A stretch of DNA of 64,000 nt from Poriferisodalis sp965208895 (GCF_965208895.1 NZ_OZ242363.1:4340001-4404000), one strand, 5' to 3'. Counted from the stretch's first letter, positions 52,518-62,180 are shown. A program made the numbers and translations. Notes: generated by a model not told the origin, from the letters alone.

Positions 52518-54236
52518 GTGAGCCGGGCTTCGCAACTGGCGTTGATGCATGTAACGACGGAGAGGCCGAACTGGACGCCGCACCTTGGTGGGGAGCACGG
52601 CGAAGTGTTCACCCGCCGTTGGGTCGTCGAGCTAATCCTCGATCTGGTGGGCTACCGGGTCGACGAGGACCTTGGCGCTGCGACGGTTGTTGAGCCATCG
52701 TGTGGGTGCGGTGCGTTCATCGTCCCAATCGTGGAACGACTCGCTGAATCCTGCGGACGCTATGGCAGACGGCTGCGCGACATGGCAGGCGCTATTTGGG
52801 GGTTCGACCTTCTCGAGCACAATGCGGAGTACACGCGCAAGGCGGTGATGGACACGCTGCTCATGATGGGGGAGCCCAACGACGTTGCCGAGCGACTTTC
52901 TGGGGAGTGGGTCCGCACCGACGACTTCCTCCTCGCCGACCACCGGGGCCTCCAGGCAGACTTCGTTGTCGGCAACCCGCCTTACATCCGTCTCGAAGAG
53001 GTGCCGACCGAGGTAAGTGCTGCCTACCGTCGGGAACTGCCGACGATGCGCGGCCGGGCCGACGTCTTTGTCGGGTTCTACGAGCGAGGTCTCTCGGTGC
53101 TCGCTCCGGATGGGCGGCTCGCGTTCATTTGCGCTGATCGCTGGATGCGGAATCAGTACGGCGAACGCCTCCGCTCGCTTGTAGTCGACAACTACGCCAT
53201 CGACAGCTTGGTCGTACTGCACGACGTCGATGCGTTTGAGGACCCGGTAGCGGCGTACCCCGCCATCACTGTCTTACGCAACGGTCCTCAAGGATCCGCC
53301 AAGGTTGTCGACACGTCGGCTTCGTTCGGTGCCGCCGATACCGAGCAGGTGGTGGCCTGGCTCTCGAATCCCGACGCTGATCCCCCGCGGTCTAACGATT
53401 CATTCAAGGTTGCCGAGCTGCCAACTTGGTTCTCCAGTGGGGCGCATTGGCCGGCGGGAGCGCCGCACGATCTCGAGCTGATAGCCTTCCTCGAAGAGCA
53501 CTTCGCACCTATCGAAGACCGGCGAACCGGAACCCGGGTCGGTATCGGGGTCGCGACCGGATGTGATGACGTCTTCGTGACGGCCCGGGCAGATGGAGTC
53601 GAATCCAGCCGGCTCCTGCCGCTGTTGACTGCCTCAGATGTTGCGGACGGTGAACCCGCCTGGGGCGGCCAGTTCTTGGTCAACCCTTGGGAGGACGGCA
53701 GGCTCGTCGATTTGGCCGATTTCCCCGGCATGGCCAGATACCTCGAGTCGCATGCTGACCGCGTCCGTGCCCGACACGTGGCGAAGCGGCAACCCGAGAA
53801 TTGGCATCGCACGATCGACAAGGTCGATCCGAGTCTCCAGGCGCGTCCGAAGCTCCTGTTACCGGATATGAAGGCTGCCGCTCACCCCGTGTTCGATCCG
53901 GGCGCGTACTACCCGCATCACAACTTGTATTTCGTCGTTTCCGAGGAGTGGGACCTCGAAGTCCTCGGCGGCCTTCTGCTCTCCGATGTCGCCAACCTGT
54001 TGGTCGGTGCGTACTGCGTCAAGATGCGCGGTGGCACCTACCGCTTTCAGGCCCAGTACCTACGGAAAATCCGGGTACCGGACCCCAAGACGCTTTCAGA
54101 CTCGGTGAGCGAGGACCTTCGCTCAGCGTTTCGCTCGCGGGACCGACCGGCGGCCTCCGTCGCCGCGTGGCCGCTCTACGGAGTGGACCCTGCGCGCCGG
54201 TTGGCCCAGTCGGTAGTAGCACGCACGGAACCTTGA
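52518..54236 (+). CDS. Type II N6-adenine DNA methyltransferase, XhoI/PaeR7I-like
   Basis: 572 residues. The SAM-binding motif I is VVEPSCGCGAF (about residues 57-67) and the catalytic motif IV is GNPPYIR with Asn153-Pro-Pro-Tyr156, as in gamma-class N6-adenine methylases. The C-terminal half would be the target-recognition region. The GTG start at 52518 is favoured by GGAGAAGGG just upstream; the frame is open further 5' only by chance. It overlaps the restriction gene by one base (TGATG). Its presumed job is to protect the host at the site cut by the partner enzyme, by analogy CTCGAG. It seems less GC-rich than the flanks, consistent with transfer. Confidence 0.85.
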   Translation: MSRASQLALMHVTTERPNWTPHLGGEHGEVFTRRWVVELILDLVGYRVDEDLGAATVVEPSCGCGAFIVPIVERLAESCGRYGRRLRDMAGAIWGFDLLEHNAEYTRKAVMDTLLMMGEPNDVAERLSGEWVRTDDFLLADHRGLQADFVVGNPPYIRLEEVPTEVSAAYRRELPTMRGRADVFVGFYERGLSVLAPDGRLAFICADRWMRNQYGERLRSLVVDNYAIDSLVVLHDVDAFEDPVAAYPAITVLRNGPQGSAKVVDTSASFGAADTEQVVAWLSNPDADPPRSNDSFKVAELPTWFSSGAHWPAGAPHDLELIAFLEEHFAPIEDRRTGTRVGIGVATGCDDVFVTARADGVESSRLLPLLTASDVADGEPAWGGQFLVNPWEDGRLVDLADFPGMARYLESHADRVRARHVAKRQPENWHRTIDKVDPSLQARPKLLLPDMKAAAHPVFDPGAYYPHHNLYFVVSEEWDLEVLGGLLLSDVANLLVGAYCVKMRGGTYRFQAQYLRKIRVPDPKTLSDSVSEDLRSAFRSRDRPAASVAAWPLYGVDPARRLAQSVVARTEP

Positions 54237-54970
54237 TGACCCCGGCCGTGCCCGACTACGAAGAGGCGTTCGCCGCCGCCATCCAGGACTTCTGGATGAT
54301 CAAGAACGACCAGCAGGCGGCGGCCAATCTCGCGGGACGAAGCGACGGCGGCACTAGCGGTTCCGTCCGGGCCGGCAAACACATGTCGCCGTTCGAGCTG
54401 CTGATTCGGCAGGTGGTCGAGGACGCTGGGATCGAGCCTGACCCTGCTCCGAGTGACACGCTGTACCTCCCGGGCTTCTACCGGGAGACGAAGTCCTGGG
54501 ATGTCGTACTCCAGTACCAAGGGCACGCTCTCGCTATCGTCGAAGCCAAGTCGCAGGGATCGAGCTTGGCGAACAACTTCAACAATCGGGTTGAGGAAGC
54601 CATCGGCCAGGCGGCAGACGTTTGGAAGTCCCACGAGCGTGGGCTCCTGATCTCGGGCCTCAGGCCATGGGTCGGCTACTTGATGATTGTCGAGGAGACG
54701 ACGAAGACCACCGATCCGAAGCACCTCCTTGGTGGGAAGGCGGTGCCCGCGGGCATGAAGGCCGACCCGTTGTTCGACGGGATGAGCTACGCCGAGCGCT
54801 ACGCCACAGCCTTCAAGCGCCTCGACCAAGAACGCATGCTTGACGCCACATGTGTAGCCATTACAAGCGGTCCCGAGTCATACGAGTATCCAAACAAGTG
54901 GCTTTCCTTCAACGGCTTCGCGGCCCAGCTCTGGGGGCGATGCCAGCATGTGCTCGCAGTAGTCGGGTGA
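54236..54970 (+). CDS. Type II restriction endonuclease, XhoI/PaeR7I family
   Basis: 244 residues, matching the size I recall for XhoI and PaeR7I (about 245). A PD-(D/E)xK-type catalytic core is visible: Asp89 in SWDVVLQY and Glu103-Ala-Lys105 in AIVEAKSQ, followed by NNFNNRVEEAIGQA. The ATG overlaps the methylase stop, giving the methylase-first coupled order common in such pairs. The recognition site CTCGAG is predicted by family only. No control (C) gene is present. It ends 32 bp from the convergent monooxygenase gene. Confidence 0.85.
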   Translation: MTPAVPDYEEAFAAAIQDFWMIKNDQQAAANLAGRSDGGTSGSVRAGKHMSPFELLIRQVVEDAGIEPDPAPSDTLYLPGFYRETKSWDVVLQYQGHALAIVEAKSQGSSLANNFNNRVEEAIGQAADVWKSHERGLLISGLRPWVGYLMIVEETTKTTDPKHLLGGKAVPAGMKADPLFDGMSYAERYATAFKRLDQERMLDATCVAITSGPESYEYPNKWLSFNGFAAQLWGRCQHVLAVVG

Positions 54971-55002
54971 AGGTCAGCGCCGCTCGGTGATGTGAGTCGG
55001 CG

Positions 55003-56454
55003 TCAGCTCACGTCGAACGCATCGAGGTGAAGGTTGCGCATCTCGCGACGGAAGCGGGCCCAGCTGCCGGGGAAGAACGGCAGGATGCGACCGTTGCGGT
55101 CGCGGTACCAGCCGGGGCAGTCGCCCGCCCAGCTCATCTCCTGCAGCTCCGCTTGGATGGCTTCGGCCCATTCGTGGGTGGCGTCTCGGCGAGCCTCGAT
55201 GGCGCTCGCGCCGCGGGCGAGCAGGTGTTGGATCCAGCGGCCGATGTAGTTGGTGGCGACCTCGGCCGTCATGAACACCGGAGCATGACCTGGGGATCCG
55301 TTGAGACCAGCGACGGTGAACCAATTCGGGAAGCCCGGGATGGCGACTCCCCGGAATGCTTCGGGCGCCCGAGCGAACGCTGTCCGCAGGTCAAGGCCGT
55401 CGCGTCCGTAGATCTCCAGCGCAGGCCCGCCGTCGGCCCGGCCGCCCAGCTTGTACCCGGTGCAGAAGATGACGACGTCGACATCGACCTCGGTGCCGTC
55501 GGCGCTGACCACGCCGCTCGGGGTCAGCGCAGTCACGCCGTGCGGAACGAGCGTCACGTGATCCAGCGCCAGGGCGGGGTAGTAGTCGTCGGAGACGAGG
55601 ATGCGTTTGCACCCCGGCTCGAACGAGGGTGTCAGTGCGGCGATCGTGTCCGGATCGGAGATCGCAGCGTGCATCTGGTCCATGACCTCAGCGCGCAGCT
55701 CCTCGATGGCGTCGGTCTTCTTCTCGAACGCCCGTTGCCACAGCATGCTGTCGCGGTACTGCTGGCGACGAGCGCGGTGCCAACCATCGTCGGTGGACAG
55801 CTCCGCCTTCTCCTCATCGGTGTAGTAGCGGTTGCGGCGAGGGCGAACCCAGTTGGGCGTGCGCGAATACACGAAGACCTCGGTCGCGTCCTTCGCCACC
55901 TCGGGAACGACCTGAACCGCGGCCGCCGCGCTGCCCACCACCGCGACCCGACGCCCGGCGAGGTCGACGTCGTGGCGCCACGACCCGGCGTGCCACACCA
56001 GGCCTTCGAAGGAATCGAAGCCGTCGAGGGTGGGGTAGTGGGGTTCGGTGAGGCCACCAGTGGCTGAGACGACGAAGCGGTGGCGGAGTCGTTCGCCCGT
56101 TGCCAACTCGAGTTCCCAGCAGGCGTCCTCAGGCTGCCACGATGCCCGGTCGACGGTGGTGTTGAGCCGGATGTGGTCGGCGATGCCGTACTTGTCGGCG
56201 CACGACCGGATGTAGGCCTGGATCTCGGGTTGGCCCGAGAACACCATCGAGAAGTCGGGGTTGGGCTCGAAGGTGTAGCAGTAGATGTGCGACGGGATGT
56301 CGCAGTGCAGTCCGGGGTAGGTGTTGCGCAGCCACGTCCCGCCGACATCGGACTGCTTCTCGTAGACGACGAAGTCGTCGATGCCCGCACGCTTGAGCTC
56401 GATGCCCATCACCACGCCGCTGAGGCCCGCGCCCAAGATCCCGACTAAGGCCAT
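55003..56454 (-). CDS. Baeyer-Villiger-type flavin-containing monooxygenase
   Basis: 483 residues. The N-terminal FAD motif GILGAGLSG, the second nucleotide motif RRVAVVGSAAAA for NADPH, and the Baeyer-Villiger fingerprint FxGxxxHxxxW (FEGLVWHAGSW) are all present, together with DVGGTWLRNTYPG. Such enzymes insert oxygen next to ketones to give esters or lactones, or oxidise S/N atoms. It is divergent from the acyl-CoA dehydrogenase gene 59 bp away. An unrelated broken homologue lies at 51822. Substrate unknown; alicyclic or steroid-like ketones would suit the neighbouring beta-oxidation genes. Confidence 0.88.
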   Translation of the reverse strand: MALVGILGAGLSGVVMGIELKRAGIDDFVVYEKQSDVGGTWLRNTYPGLHCDIPSHIYCYTFEPNPDFSMVFSGQPEIQAYIRSCADKYGIADHIRLNTTVDRASWQPEDACWELELATGERLRHRFVVSATGGLTEPHYPTLDGFDSFEGLVWHAGSWRHDVDLAGRRVAVVGSAAAAVQVVPEVAKDATEVFVYSRTPNWVRPRRNRYYTDEEKAELSTDDGWHRARRQQYRDSMLWQRAFEKKTDAIEELRAEVMDQMHAAISDPDTIAALTPSFEPGCKRILVSDDYYPALALDHVTLVPHGVTALTPSGVVSADGTEVDVDVVIFCTGYKLGGRADGGPALEIYGRDGLDLRTAFARAPEAFRGVAIPGFPNWFTVAGLNGSPGHAPVFMTAEVATNYIGRWIQHLLARGASAIEARRDATHEWAEAIQAELQEMSWAGDCPGWYRDRNGRILPFFPGSWARFRREMRNLHLDAFDVS

Positions 56455-56513
56455 GGCAGTAGTGTCGCAGCGGAGGCTCGCCCCATCGCCGATCTCGACG
56501 GACAGGCTCGAAC

Positions 56514-57719
56514 ATGACGGTCTACGACGACGCGCACGAGTGGTACTCGACTCACTGGGATGCCGAGATGCCCGTGGGGGACTGGTGGCGGCTCATCTCC
56601 GAGTCCGGATGGGGCTATCCGTTCTGGCCGGCCGATCGCTTCGGTCGCGGCCTCAGCCACCTCGAAGCGTTGGAAGCCGATCGCGCCCGAGATGACGTCG
56701 GCGCGTTCGGACCTCCAAACGGGGTGTCGGTGACGCTTGTGGCGCCCACACTGTTCGAACACGGTCCCGACCTGCTCCTTGATCGCTACCTGCCGAAGAT
56801 CGCCACAGGTGAAGAGCTCTGGTGTCAGCTCTTCTCCGAGCCCGGCGCCGGATCGGACCTGGCAGGGCTGCGCACCACCGCCGAGCGCGATGGCGACGAG
56901 TGGATTGTCAACGGCCAGAAGGTCTGGACAACCGCCGGTCACACGGCCGATCGGGCCGTCGTGATGGCGCGCACCGACCCCGACGTGGCCAAGCACCAGG
57001 GCATCTCGTTCTTCTGCGTCGACATGGACCAGCCCGGCGTCGAGGTTCGCCCCTTGCGGGACATGACCGGTGATTGCGAGTTCAACGAGGTCTTCATGGA
57101 CAACGCCCGCGTGCGTCACGACGATGCGATCGGCGGGCTGAACAACGGCTGGCGGGCGGCCATGACGATGCTGGCCGTCGAGCGCGATCTCGATGCGGTG
57201 GGCCACGACGGTGGCGGCGACGTCGTCAACGGTGTCGACCTCTCGGCGCCTGTCGGGGTGGTGCAGCGTAGGCAGGCCACCAGCACCGGCATCTCGGGTT
57301 TCAGCTACACCACAGGAGCCGTGAAAGACCAAGTCGTCCGATCATTGCTCGAAGACGAAGATCGAACCGATCCGCTGCTGCGACAGGCGTTGGCCAAGGC
57401 GCACATCGATCGAGCTGTCCTGGACTGGAACGGCGCCAGAGAGGTGAATCCGTCGCTCGGCAAGCTCGGCAACTCACTGTTGTGCCGCACCCTGCGCGAT
57501 CTGGGCTTCTCCGGCAAGGGCATGCCCGCACAGCTCGGCCGCGAGGATCAGCCCGACGGCGGCCACTTCCTGAAGACGGCACTGTTCACCCAGGGCATGT
57601 CAATCGCCGGCGGTACCGACGAGATCCAGCGCAACCTCATCGGTGAGCGCGAGCTCGGTCTTCCCAAAGAGCCTGATCCAGCTCGGGGTCTGGCGTTCAA
57701 CGAACTCCCCGACCAGTAG
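56514..57719 (+). CDS. Acyl-CoA dehydrogenase family protein
   Basis: 401 residues. FAD and substrate motifs are present: CQLFSEPGAGSDLAGL, VNGQKVWTTAGH, and the C-terminal GGTDEIQRNLIGERELGLP containing the Glu that serves as catalytic base in most members. A segment of about 40 residues in the middle (VGHDGGGDVVNGVDLSAP and following) looks like an insertion relative to standard members. It introduces an alpha-beta double bond into an acyl-CoA with an electron-transfer flavoprotein as acceptor. It is convergent with the CoA-transferase gene (39 bp apart) and divergent from the monooxygenase. Confidence 0.85.
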   Translation: MTVYDDAHEWYSTHWDAEMPVGDWWRLISESGWGYPFWPADRFGRGLSHLEALEADRARDDVGAFGPPNGVSVTLVAPTLFEHGPDLLLDRYLPKIATGEELWCQLFSEPGAGSDLAGLRTTAERDGDEWIVNGQKVWTTAGHTADRAVVMARTDPDVAKHQGISFFCVDMDQPGVEVRPLRDMTGDCEFNEVFMDNARVRHDDAIGGLNNGWRAAMTMLAVERDLDAVGHDGGGDVVNGVDLSAPVGVVQRRQATSTGISGFSYTTGAVKDQVVRSLLEDEDRTDPLLRQALAKAHIDRAVLDWNGAREVNPSLGKLGNSLLCRTLRDLGFSGKGMPAQLGREDQPDGGHFLKTALFTQGMSIAGGTDEIQRNLIGERELGLPKEPDPARGLAFNELPDQ

Positions 57720-57758
57720 GAGAAGCCAATACGGCGTTCCCCCTCGCCGCCTCGCCGG

Positions 57759-58982
57759 TCAGCTGACGCCCGGCGGCACGTTGTCGATCATCACGCCGGT
57801 GTCGTGCAACTTGTCGATCTGTTCGTCGGACAGCCCCAGCTCCGCCAGGACTTCGCGGTTGTGCTCGCCCTGGAATGGTGCCAAACCGGCGGGGGGAAGC
57901 TCGCCCGCGCTGAACTTCCAGGGAGGCGATGGGACGCGAGCGGTGCCCCCGGCACGATCGTCGACCTCGCGGATGGCGCCACGCTCGGTGGCCCACTCGG
58001 ACTCGGCGATCTCGGTCACCGTGCGGATGGTGCCCACCGCCAGCCCAGCCTCACTGACCTGGGCCTCGAGCTCTTCGATGGTGCGGAACGTCAGCACCCA
58101 ATCGCGGATCTCGGCATGCAGCTCGGCCCAGTTCTCGCGCCGGAAGTCGGGCGTGATGAACCGGATATCGAGCAGCAGGTCGTTGCGGCGCATCATGGCG
58201 CAATAGCGCTGGAACACAAATGTGGCGACGGGGCTGGCTGCGATGGTGATGAGCTGGCCGTCGGGGAGCTCGAACACCGGCGATTCAGGGGCGCTGAGGG
58301 CCAGCGGTTCGCCTTCGACGTCGATGTCCGACAACTCGTAGCTCACGCGGTCGTTGACAGCGAGCATCGAGTGCACCATGGCCACGTCGACGTGTTGCCC
58401 TTCGCCGGTGCGGTCGCGGTGCGCCAGCGCGGCCAGCGTGGCGATCACGCCCTGGAGGCCGGTGTAGACGTCGGCGTGGTTGTACGCGTCGTTCTCGACC
58501 GAGGTCAACGTGTCGCCGTAGTGGCGCGAGATGATCTCTGTGAACCCCGACTCGGCCTGCACCGTCGGGGCGAACGCCGGCCGGCTGCGCCACGGACCGG
58601 TCTGGCCGTATCCGCTGATCGACACCATGATCAGCGTCGGGTTGACGGCGAGAAGATCCTGGTATCCGAGGCCAAAGCCGTCGAGCGTGCCGGGCCGGAA
58701 GTTCTCCACCACGATGTCGGCCTCGGCTACCAGCTGGCGCACGATGTCCTGGGCTTCGACGAAGTTGAGGTCGAAGCTGATGGCGCGCTTGCCGCTGTTC
58801 TGCTGGGCGAAGTAGAGCGACATCGGTCCGACGTGGGGCTGGCCACTTCGGCCCGTGTCCGGTGCGGGGGGCTCGATCTTGACCACCGATGCGCCCAGGT
58901 CGCGCAGTTGCTTGGTGCAATGGGGGCCGGCAAGCACCCGGGTGAAGTCGACGATCTTGACGCCGTCCAGCGGGGCGGTCAT
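57759..58982 (-). CDS. CaiB/BaiF family CoA-transferase
   Basis: 407 residues of a class III CoA-transferase that moves CoA between carboxylic acids through a glutamyl/aspartyl-CoA intermediate. N-terminal VKIVDFTRVLAGPHCTK and the segment HADVYTGLQG, whose Asp corresponds to the catalytic Asp of formyl-CoA transferase, are present, as is the RTGEGQHVDVAM motif. The ATG at 58982 overlaps the stop of the upstream enoyl-CoA hydratase (ATGA), so the two are coupled. Together they would load and hydrate an acyl chain. The donor and acceptor acids cannot be predicted. Confidence 0.87.
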   Translation of the reverse strand: MTAPLDGVKIVDFTRVLAGPHCTKQLRDLGASVVKIEPPAPDTGRSGQPHVGPMSLYFAQQNSGKRAISFDLNFVEAQDIVRQLVAEADIVVENFRPGTLDGFGLGYQDLLAVNPTLIMVSISGYGQTGPWRSRPAFAPTVQAESGFTEIISRHYGDTLTSVENDAYNHADVYTGLQGVIATLAALAHRDRTGEGQHVDVAMVHSMLAVNDRVSYELSDIDVEGEPLALSAPESPVFELPDGQLITIAASPVATFVFQRYCAMMRRNDLLLDIRFITPDFRRENWAELHAEIRDWVLTFRTIEELEAQVSEAGLAVGTIRTVTEIAESEWATERGAIREVDDRAGGTARVPSPPWKFSAGELPPAGLAPFQGEHNREVLAELGLSDEQIDKLHDTGVMIDNVPPGVS

Positions 58983-59749
58983 CGGCCCTGGAAGATCGCG
59001 GTGCCGGGACCGGTCTCGGCGTAGGCGGTCATTCCGGTCTGGAGGTCTTGCGAGGCCCACACGGGCTTCGCAGCCTCGTCCTGGACCACATCAGCGGCTC
59101 GCACACCCTCGCTGGTGGTGATGGCAGCCAGGCGTTTGATCGCGGCGTAGGAGACGTTTGGGCCGGTCGCCAACTGGCGGGCCCACGACAGTGACGCATT
59201 CCCCAGCTCGTCGTCGGCCACCACGACGTTCACGATGCCCCACTTCTCGAGCAGCACAGGATCGTGGCGGCGAGCGAACATTGCGATCTCTTTGCCGCGG
59301 CTCGCGCCGGCTCGATCCACGACGCGTTGCACTCCGCCGAGCAACGGCATCAGGCCCAGGGTGGCTTCCACGAGTCCGAGTCGGGCCGAGGCCCCACAGA
59401 TGATGAAATCGCAGGCCAAGGCGACCTCGAATCCGCCACCGAGCGCGAGGCCGTGAACGGCGGCGATGGTGGGAAGCGGCACGCCCTCGAGTCGTTCGAG
59501 GACGGCGGCGGCGTCCTGGGAGCGGCCATCTTCGGATCCGAACCCGTCGACGTCGGCTCCGGCCGAGAAGTGTTTCATCTCGCTGCGGAGCAGGATTGCG
59601 CGGCCACCGGCGTCTGCTGCGCTCTCGAAGGCCCCGATCAGCTGATCGATGAAGGCGCCGTTGAGCAGGTTGTGCGGTGGCTTGGCCATCGTGACCACGG
59701 CGACGGCGCCGTCTATCTCGAGCCGGACATGGTCGGAGGTGTCGGACAT
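58979..59749 (-). CDS. Enoyl-CoA hydratase/isomerase family protein
   Basis: 256 residues, normal crotonase length. The oxyanion segments (HFSAGADV and HGLALGGG) and both catalytic glutamates are in place (GFEVALACDF and LVEATLG), so hydration of 2-enoyl-CoA is likely rather than another crotonase reaction. The start at 59749 (MSDTSDHVRLEIDG) is chosen over a 37-residue N-terminal extension that lacks family similarity. First gene of a two-gene operon with the CoA-transferase, and divergent from the acyl-CoA dehydrogenase at 59875 with 125 bp between. Confidence 0.88.
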   Translation of the reverse strand: MSDTSDHVRLEIDGAVAVVTMAKPPHNLLNGAFIDQLIGAFESAADAGGRAILLRSEMKHFSAGADVDGFGSEDGRSQDAAAVLERLEGVPLPTIAAVHGLALGGGFEVALACDFIICGASARLGLVEATLGLMPLLGGVQRVVDRAGASRGKEIAMFARRHDPVLLEKWGIVNVVVADDELGNASLSWARQLATGPNVSYAAIKRLAAITTSEGVRAADVVQDEAAKPVWASQDLQTGMTAYAETGPGTAIFQGR

Positions 59750-59874
59750 GGGCCAAGTTTGCCCGGCGCGCTGCTTGCGGAGCACATTCGGCACACCGCG
59801 TGCTGTAGTAACGCGTGAGGTCCACGCGCAGTTTCCAGGGAAGATGGGGCCCGCGATCACTGAGGAGGAACGGG

Positions 59875-61050
59875 ATGGAGTTCGAATTCCCGGCCGAGGC
59901 AGAGCAATTTCGGAAGGAGTTGCGTGCGTTCATGGACAAAGAGCTGCCTGAGTGGTGGAACGGTCTGTTTCACGACGACGACCGCATCTATCCCTTCACT
60001 CGAGAGTTCTGCATGAAGTTGGCTGAGCGAGATTGGCTGACGATGTCGTGGCCCGTCTCCCACGGTGGCGTCGACGCCGACGTGTGGAGCCAGATGGTGG
60101 TGCGCGAGGAGATGTGGGCGGCCGGTGAGCCCCGCGGCCCGCAGTACATGAGCCTCAACTACATCGGCCCGATGCTCATGGAGTTCGGAACCGCCGACCA
60201 GCAGGAGCGGTTCCTCAAGCCGATGGCTGCGGGTGAGGTCATGTGGTGTCAGGGGTTCTCCGAGCCCGAGGCCGGCTCCGATCTGGCAGCGCTGTCGACG
60301 AAGGCGACCGACGCTGACGGGTGCTTTTTGGTGAACGGTCAGAAGATCTGGACCAGCTACGCGACTGCTGCGGACTGGTGCTTGTTGCTGTGCCGGACCG
60401 ATCCGGGTGAGCGCAAGCACCACGGTCTGTCGATGCTCATGGTCGACATGAACACTCCCGGGATCACGGTTCGACCGATCGACTCGATGGGCGGCCCCCA
60501 GGAGTTCAACGAGGTCTTCTTCGACGACGTCGAGGTGCCCTATGACTGCCTGCTGGGCCCGCGTGGTGACGGCTGGCGGGTCACGATTGCGACGCTGGCC
60601 CATGAGCGGGTTGGGGCTGCGCTCCATGCCCGGGTGAAGGTGCTGCTCGACGCTTTGATCGAATATGCGACAACCACGAACGGCCCCGACGGCCGGCCGC
60701 TGGCCATGCGCCCGTCGGTGCGGTCCGGGCTGGTACGACTTCAGGCCCGATACCGAGCATCGAGGCTGTTGTCCTACCGAGTCGTCTCGGCCATGGAGGC
60801 GGGCGACGCCAACGACGTCGACCCCGCAGTCAGCAAGGTCTTCTCATCCGAGCTCAACATCCTGATCGGCAATATCGGTCTCGACATCATGGGCGCCAGG
60901 GGACAGCTCAAGACCGGCGACGGCCACGCCCCGCTCGACGGGCTCATGAACGATCACTGGGTCCACAGCATCCCGCAGCCGATCGCCATGGGCACGAACG
61001 AAATCCAGCGGAACATCATCAGCCAGCGCGGCCTCGGGCTGCCCCGGTAG
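59875..61050 (+). CDS. Acyl-CoA dehydrogenase (catalytic-type subunit of a probable pair)
   Basis: 391 residues. It has CQGFSEPEAGSDLA, VNGQKIWTSY, and the C-terminal MGTNEIQRNIISQRGLGLP with the catalytic Glu region. The ATG at 59875 follows GAGGAGGAACGGG; the 20-codon upstream extension is rejected. The next gene, 11 nt downstream, is a shorter relative, an arrangement known for heteromeric acyl-CoA dehydrogenases such as those acting on steroid side chains in actinobacteria. Its role is therefore probably oxidation of a bulky acyl-CoA, an inference from gene order. Confidence 0.87.
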   Translation: MEFEFPAEAEQFRKELRAFMDKELPEWWNGLFHDDDRIYPFTREFCMKLAERDWLTMSWPVSHGGVDADVWSQMVVREEMWAAGEPRGPQYMSLNYIGPMLMEFGTADQQERFLKPMAAGEVMWCQGFSEPEAGSDLAALSTKATDADGCFLVNGQKIWTSYATAADWCLLLCRTDPGERKHHGLSMLMVDMNTPGITVRPIDSMGGPQEFNEVFFDDVEVPYDCLLGPRGDGWRVTIATLAHERVGAALHARVKVLLDALIEYATTTNGPDGRPLAMRPSVRSGLVRLQARYRASRLLSYRVVSAMEAGDANDVDPAVSKVFSSELNILIGNIGLDIMGARGQLKTGDGHAPLDGLMNDHWVHSIPQPIAMGTNEIQRNIISQRGLGLPR

Positions 61051-61061
61051 GAGCGACGGCC

Positions 61062-62180
61062 ATGGACCTCATGCTCAACGACACGCAAGCGATGATTCGA
61101 GACGGCGTCCGGCGCTTTCTGTCCGACTCGCTCGATCCCGACACGGTTCGAGAGGTCGAGGCAAGCGCCGACGGCGTCAACTCCGAGATCTGGGCCCCGA
61201 TGGCCGAACTCGGCTGGACCGCGCTTGCCCTCCCCGAAGACATCGGCGGAGGCGGTGCAGGACTCGTCGATCTCTGCGTGCTGGCCGAGGAGCTCGGACG
61301 GGCTGCCGCATCGACGCCCCTCGTCGCCACGGCCGGCTTCGCGGCGGCCTTCCTTCAGGCCCTCGAACCGACGGCGGTGAACCGCGACATGCTGAACACG
61401 CTCGCGACCAGCGACGCCGTGATCACGCCCGCACTGGTCGACGCGGCTGGGCGTGACGAACGATCTGCCTCGTCGAGCATCCTCACCGAGACAGACGTCG
61501 GTGCCACGATCTCGGGCGCGAAGGCGATGGTCCCGTACGCGTCGGTGGCGCAGGTGCTGGTTGTGTCGCTGACGACAACGGACGGCGAAGCAGCGGTCGT
61601 CGCCGTCAACCGCGACGCCGAGGGAGTCAGTTGGGCTCGCCATGGCGCCACGGGCGGGGACCCGCTGTTCCACGTCGAGTTCGACAACGTGGCCGTGCCC
61701 GGTGACCGCGTCCTGGCCCGCGGCGGCGCCGCGGAGCGAGCCATCGACGCCGGATTGGACGCGGCCACCATCGTGGCCACCGCTGAAGCGGTCGGCTGCT
61801 GCGAAGGGATGATTCGGCTCGGGTCGCAGTACGCATCGAGCCGTCAGCAGTTCGGACAGGCAATCGGAAGCTTCCAGGCGGTAGCCCACCCTCTTGCCGA
61901 CATGCGCATCAACACCGACGCCTGCCGGCTCCTGGTCGCAGAGACCGCCTGGATGCTCGACCAGGGGCTCGACGCGACTCTCGAAGTCGCCGGGACCAAG
62001 GTCTTTGCGAACGAGGTGATAGCCGACATGATCCATGCCGCCCACACCGTTCACGGGGCGATCGGCTACACGACCGAGTACGACCTGCAGCTCTACACCA
62101 GGCGCGCCAGGGCGTTCTGCCTGAGCCACGGCGACACCGACGCCCAGACCGAGCGCGCCGCCGTCGCGCTCGGCCTCTAG
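61062..62180 (+). CDS. Acyl-CoA dehydrogenase-like protein (partner subunit)
   Basis: 372 residues. The family fold is clear from LGWTALALPEDIGGGGAGL, GCCEGMIRLGSQYASSRQQF, GQAIGSFQAVAHPLADM and HAAHTVHGAIGYTTEYDL. It lacks the GT(N/D)EIQ motif that carries the catalytic Glu region in its neighbours, and the FAD-side segment is weak. That fits the non-catalytic or half-site subunit of a heteromeric enzyme with the gene just upstream. The ATG is at 61062 after GGAGCGACGGCC. A hairpin overlaps its stop. Confidence 0.85.
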   Translation: MDLMLNDTQAMIRDGVRRFLSDSLDPDTVREVEASADGVNSEIWAPMAELGWTALALPEDIGGGGAGLVDLCVLAEELGRAAASTPLVATAGFAAAFLQALEPTAVNRDMLNTLATSDAVITPALVDAAGRDERSASSSILTETDVGATISGAKAMVPYASVAQVLVVSLTTTDGEAAVVAVNRDAEGVSWARHGATGGDPLFHVEFDNVAVPGDRVLARGGAAERAIDAGLDAATIVATAEAVGCCEGMIRLGSQYASSRQQFGQAIGSFQAVAHPLADMRINTDACRLLVAETAWMLDQGLDATLEVAGTKVFANEVIADMIHAAHTVHGAIGYTTEYDLQLYTRRARAFCLSHGDTDAQTERAAVALGL

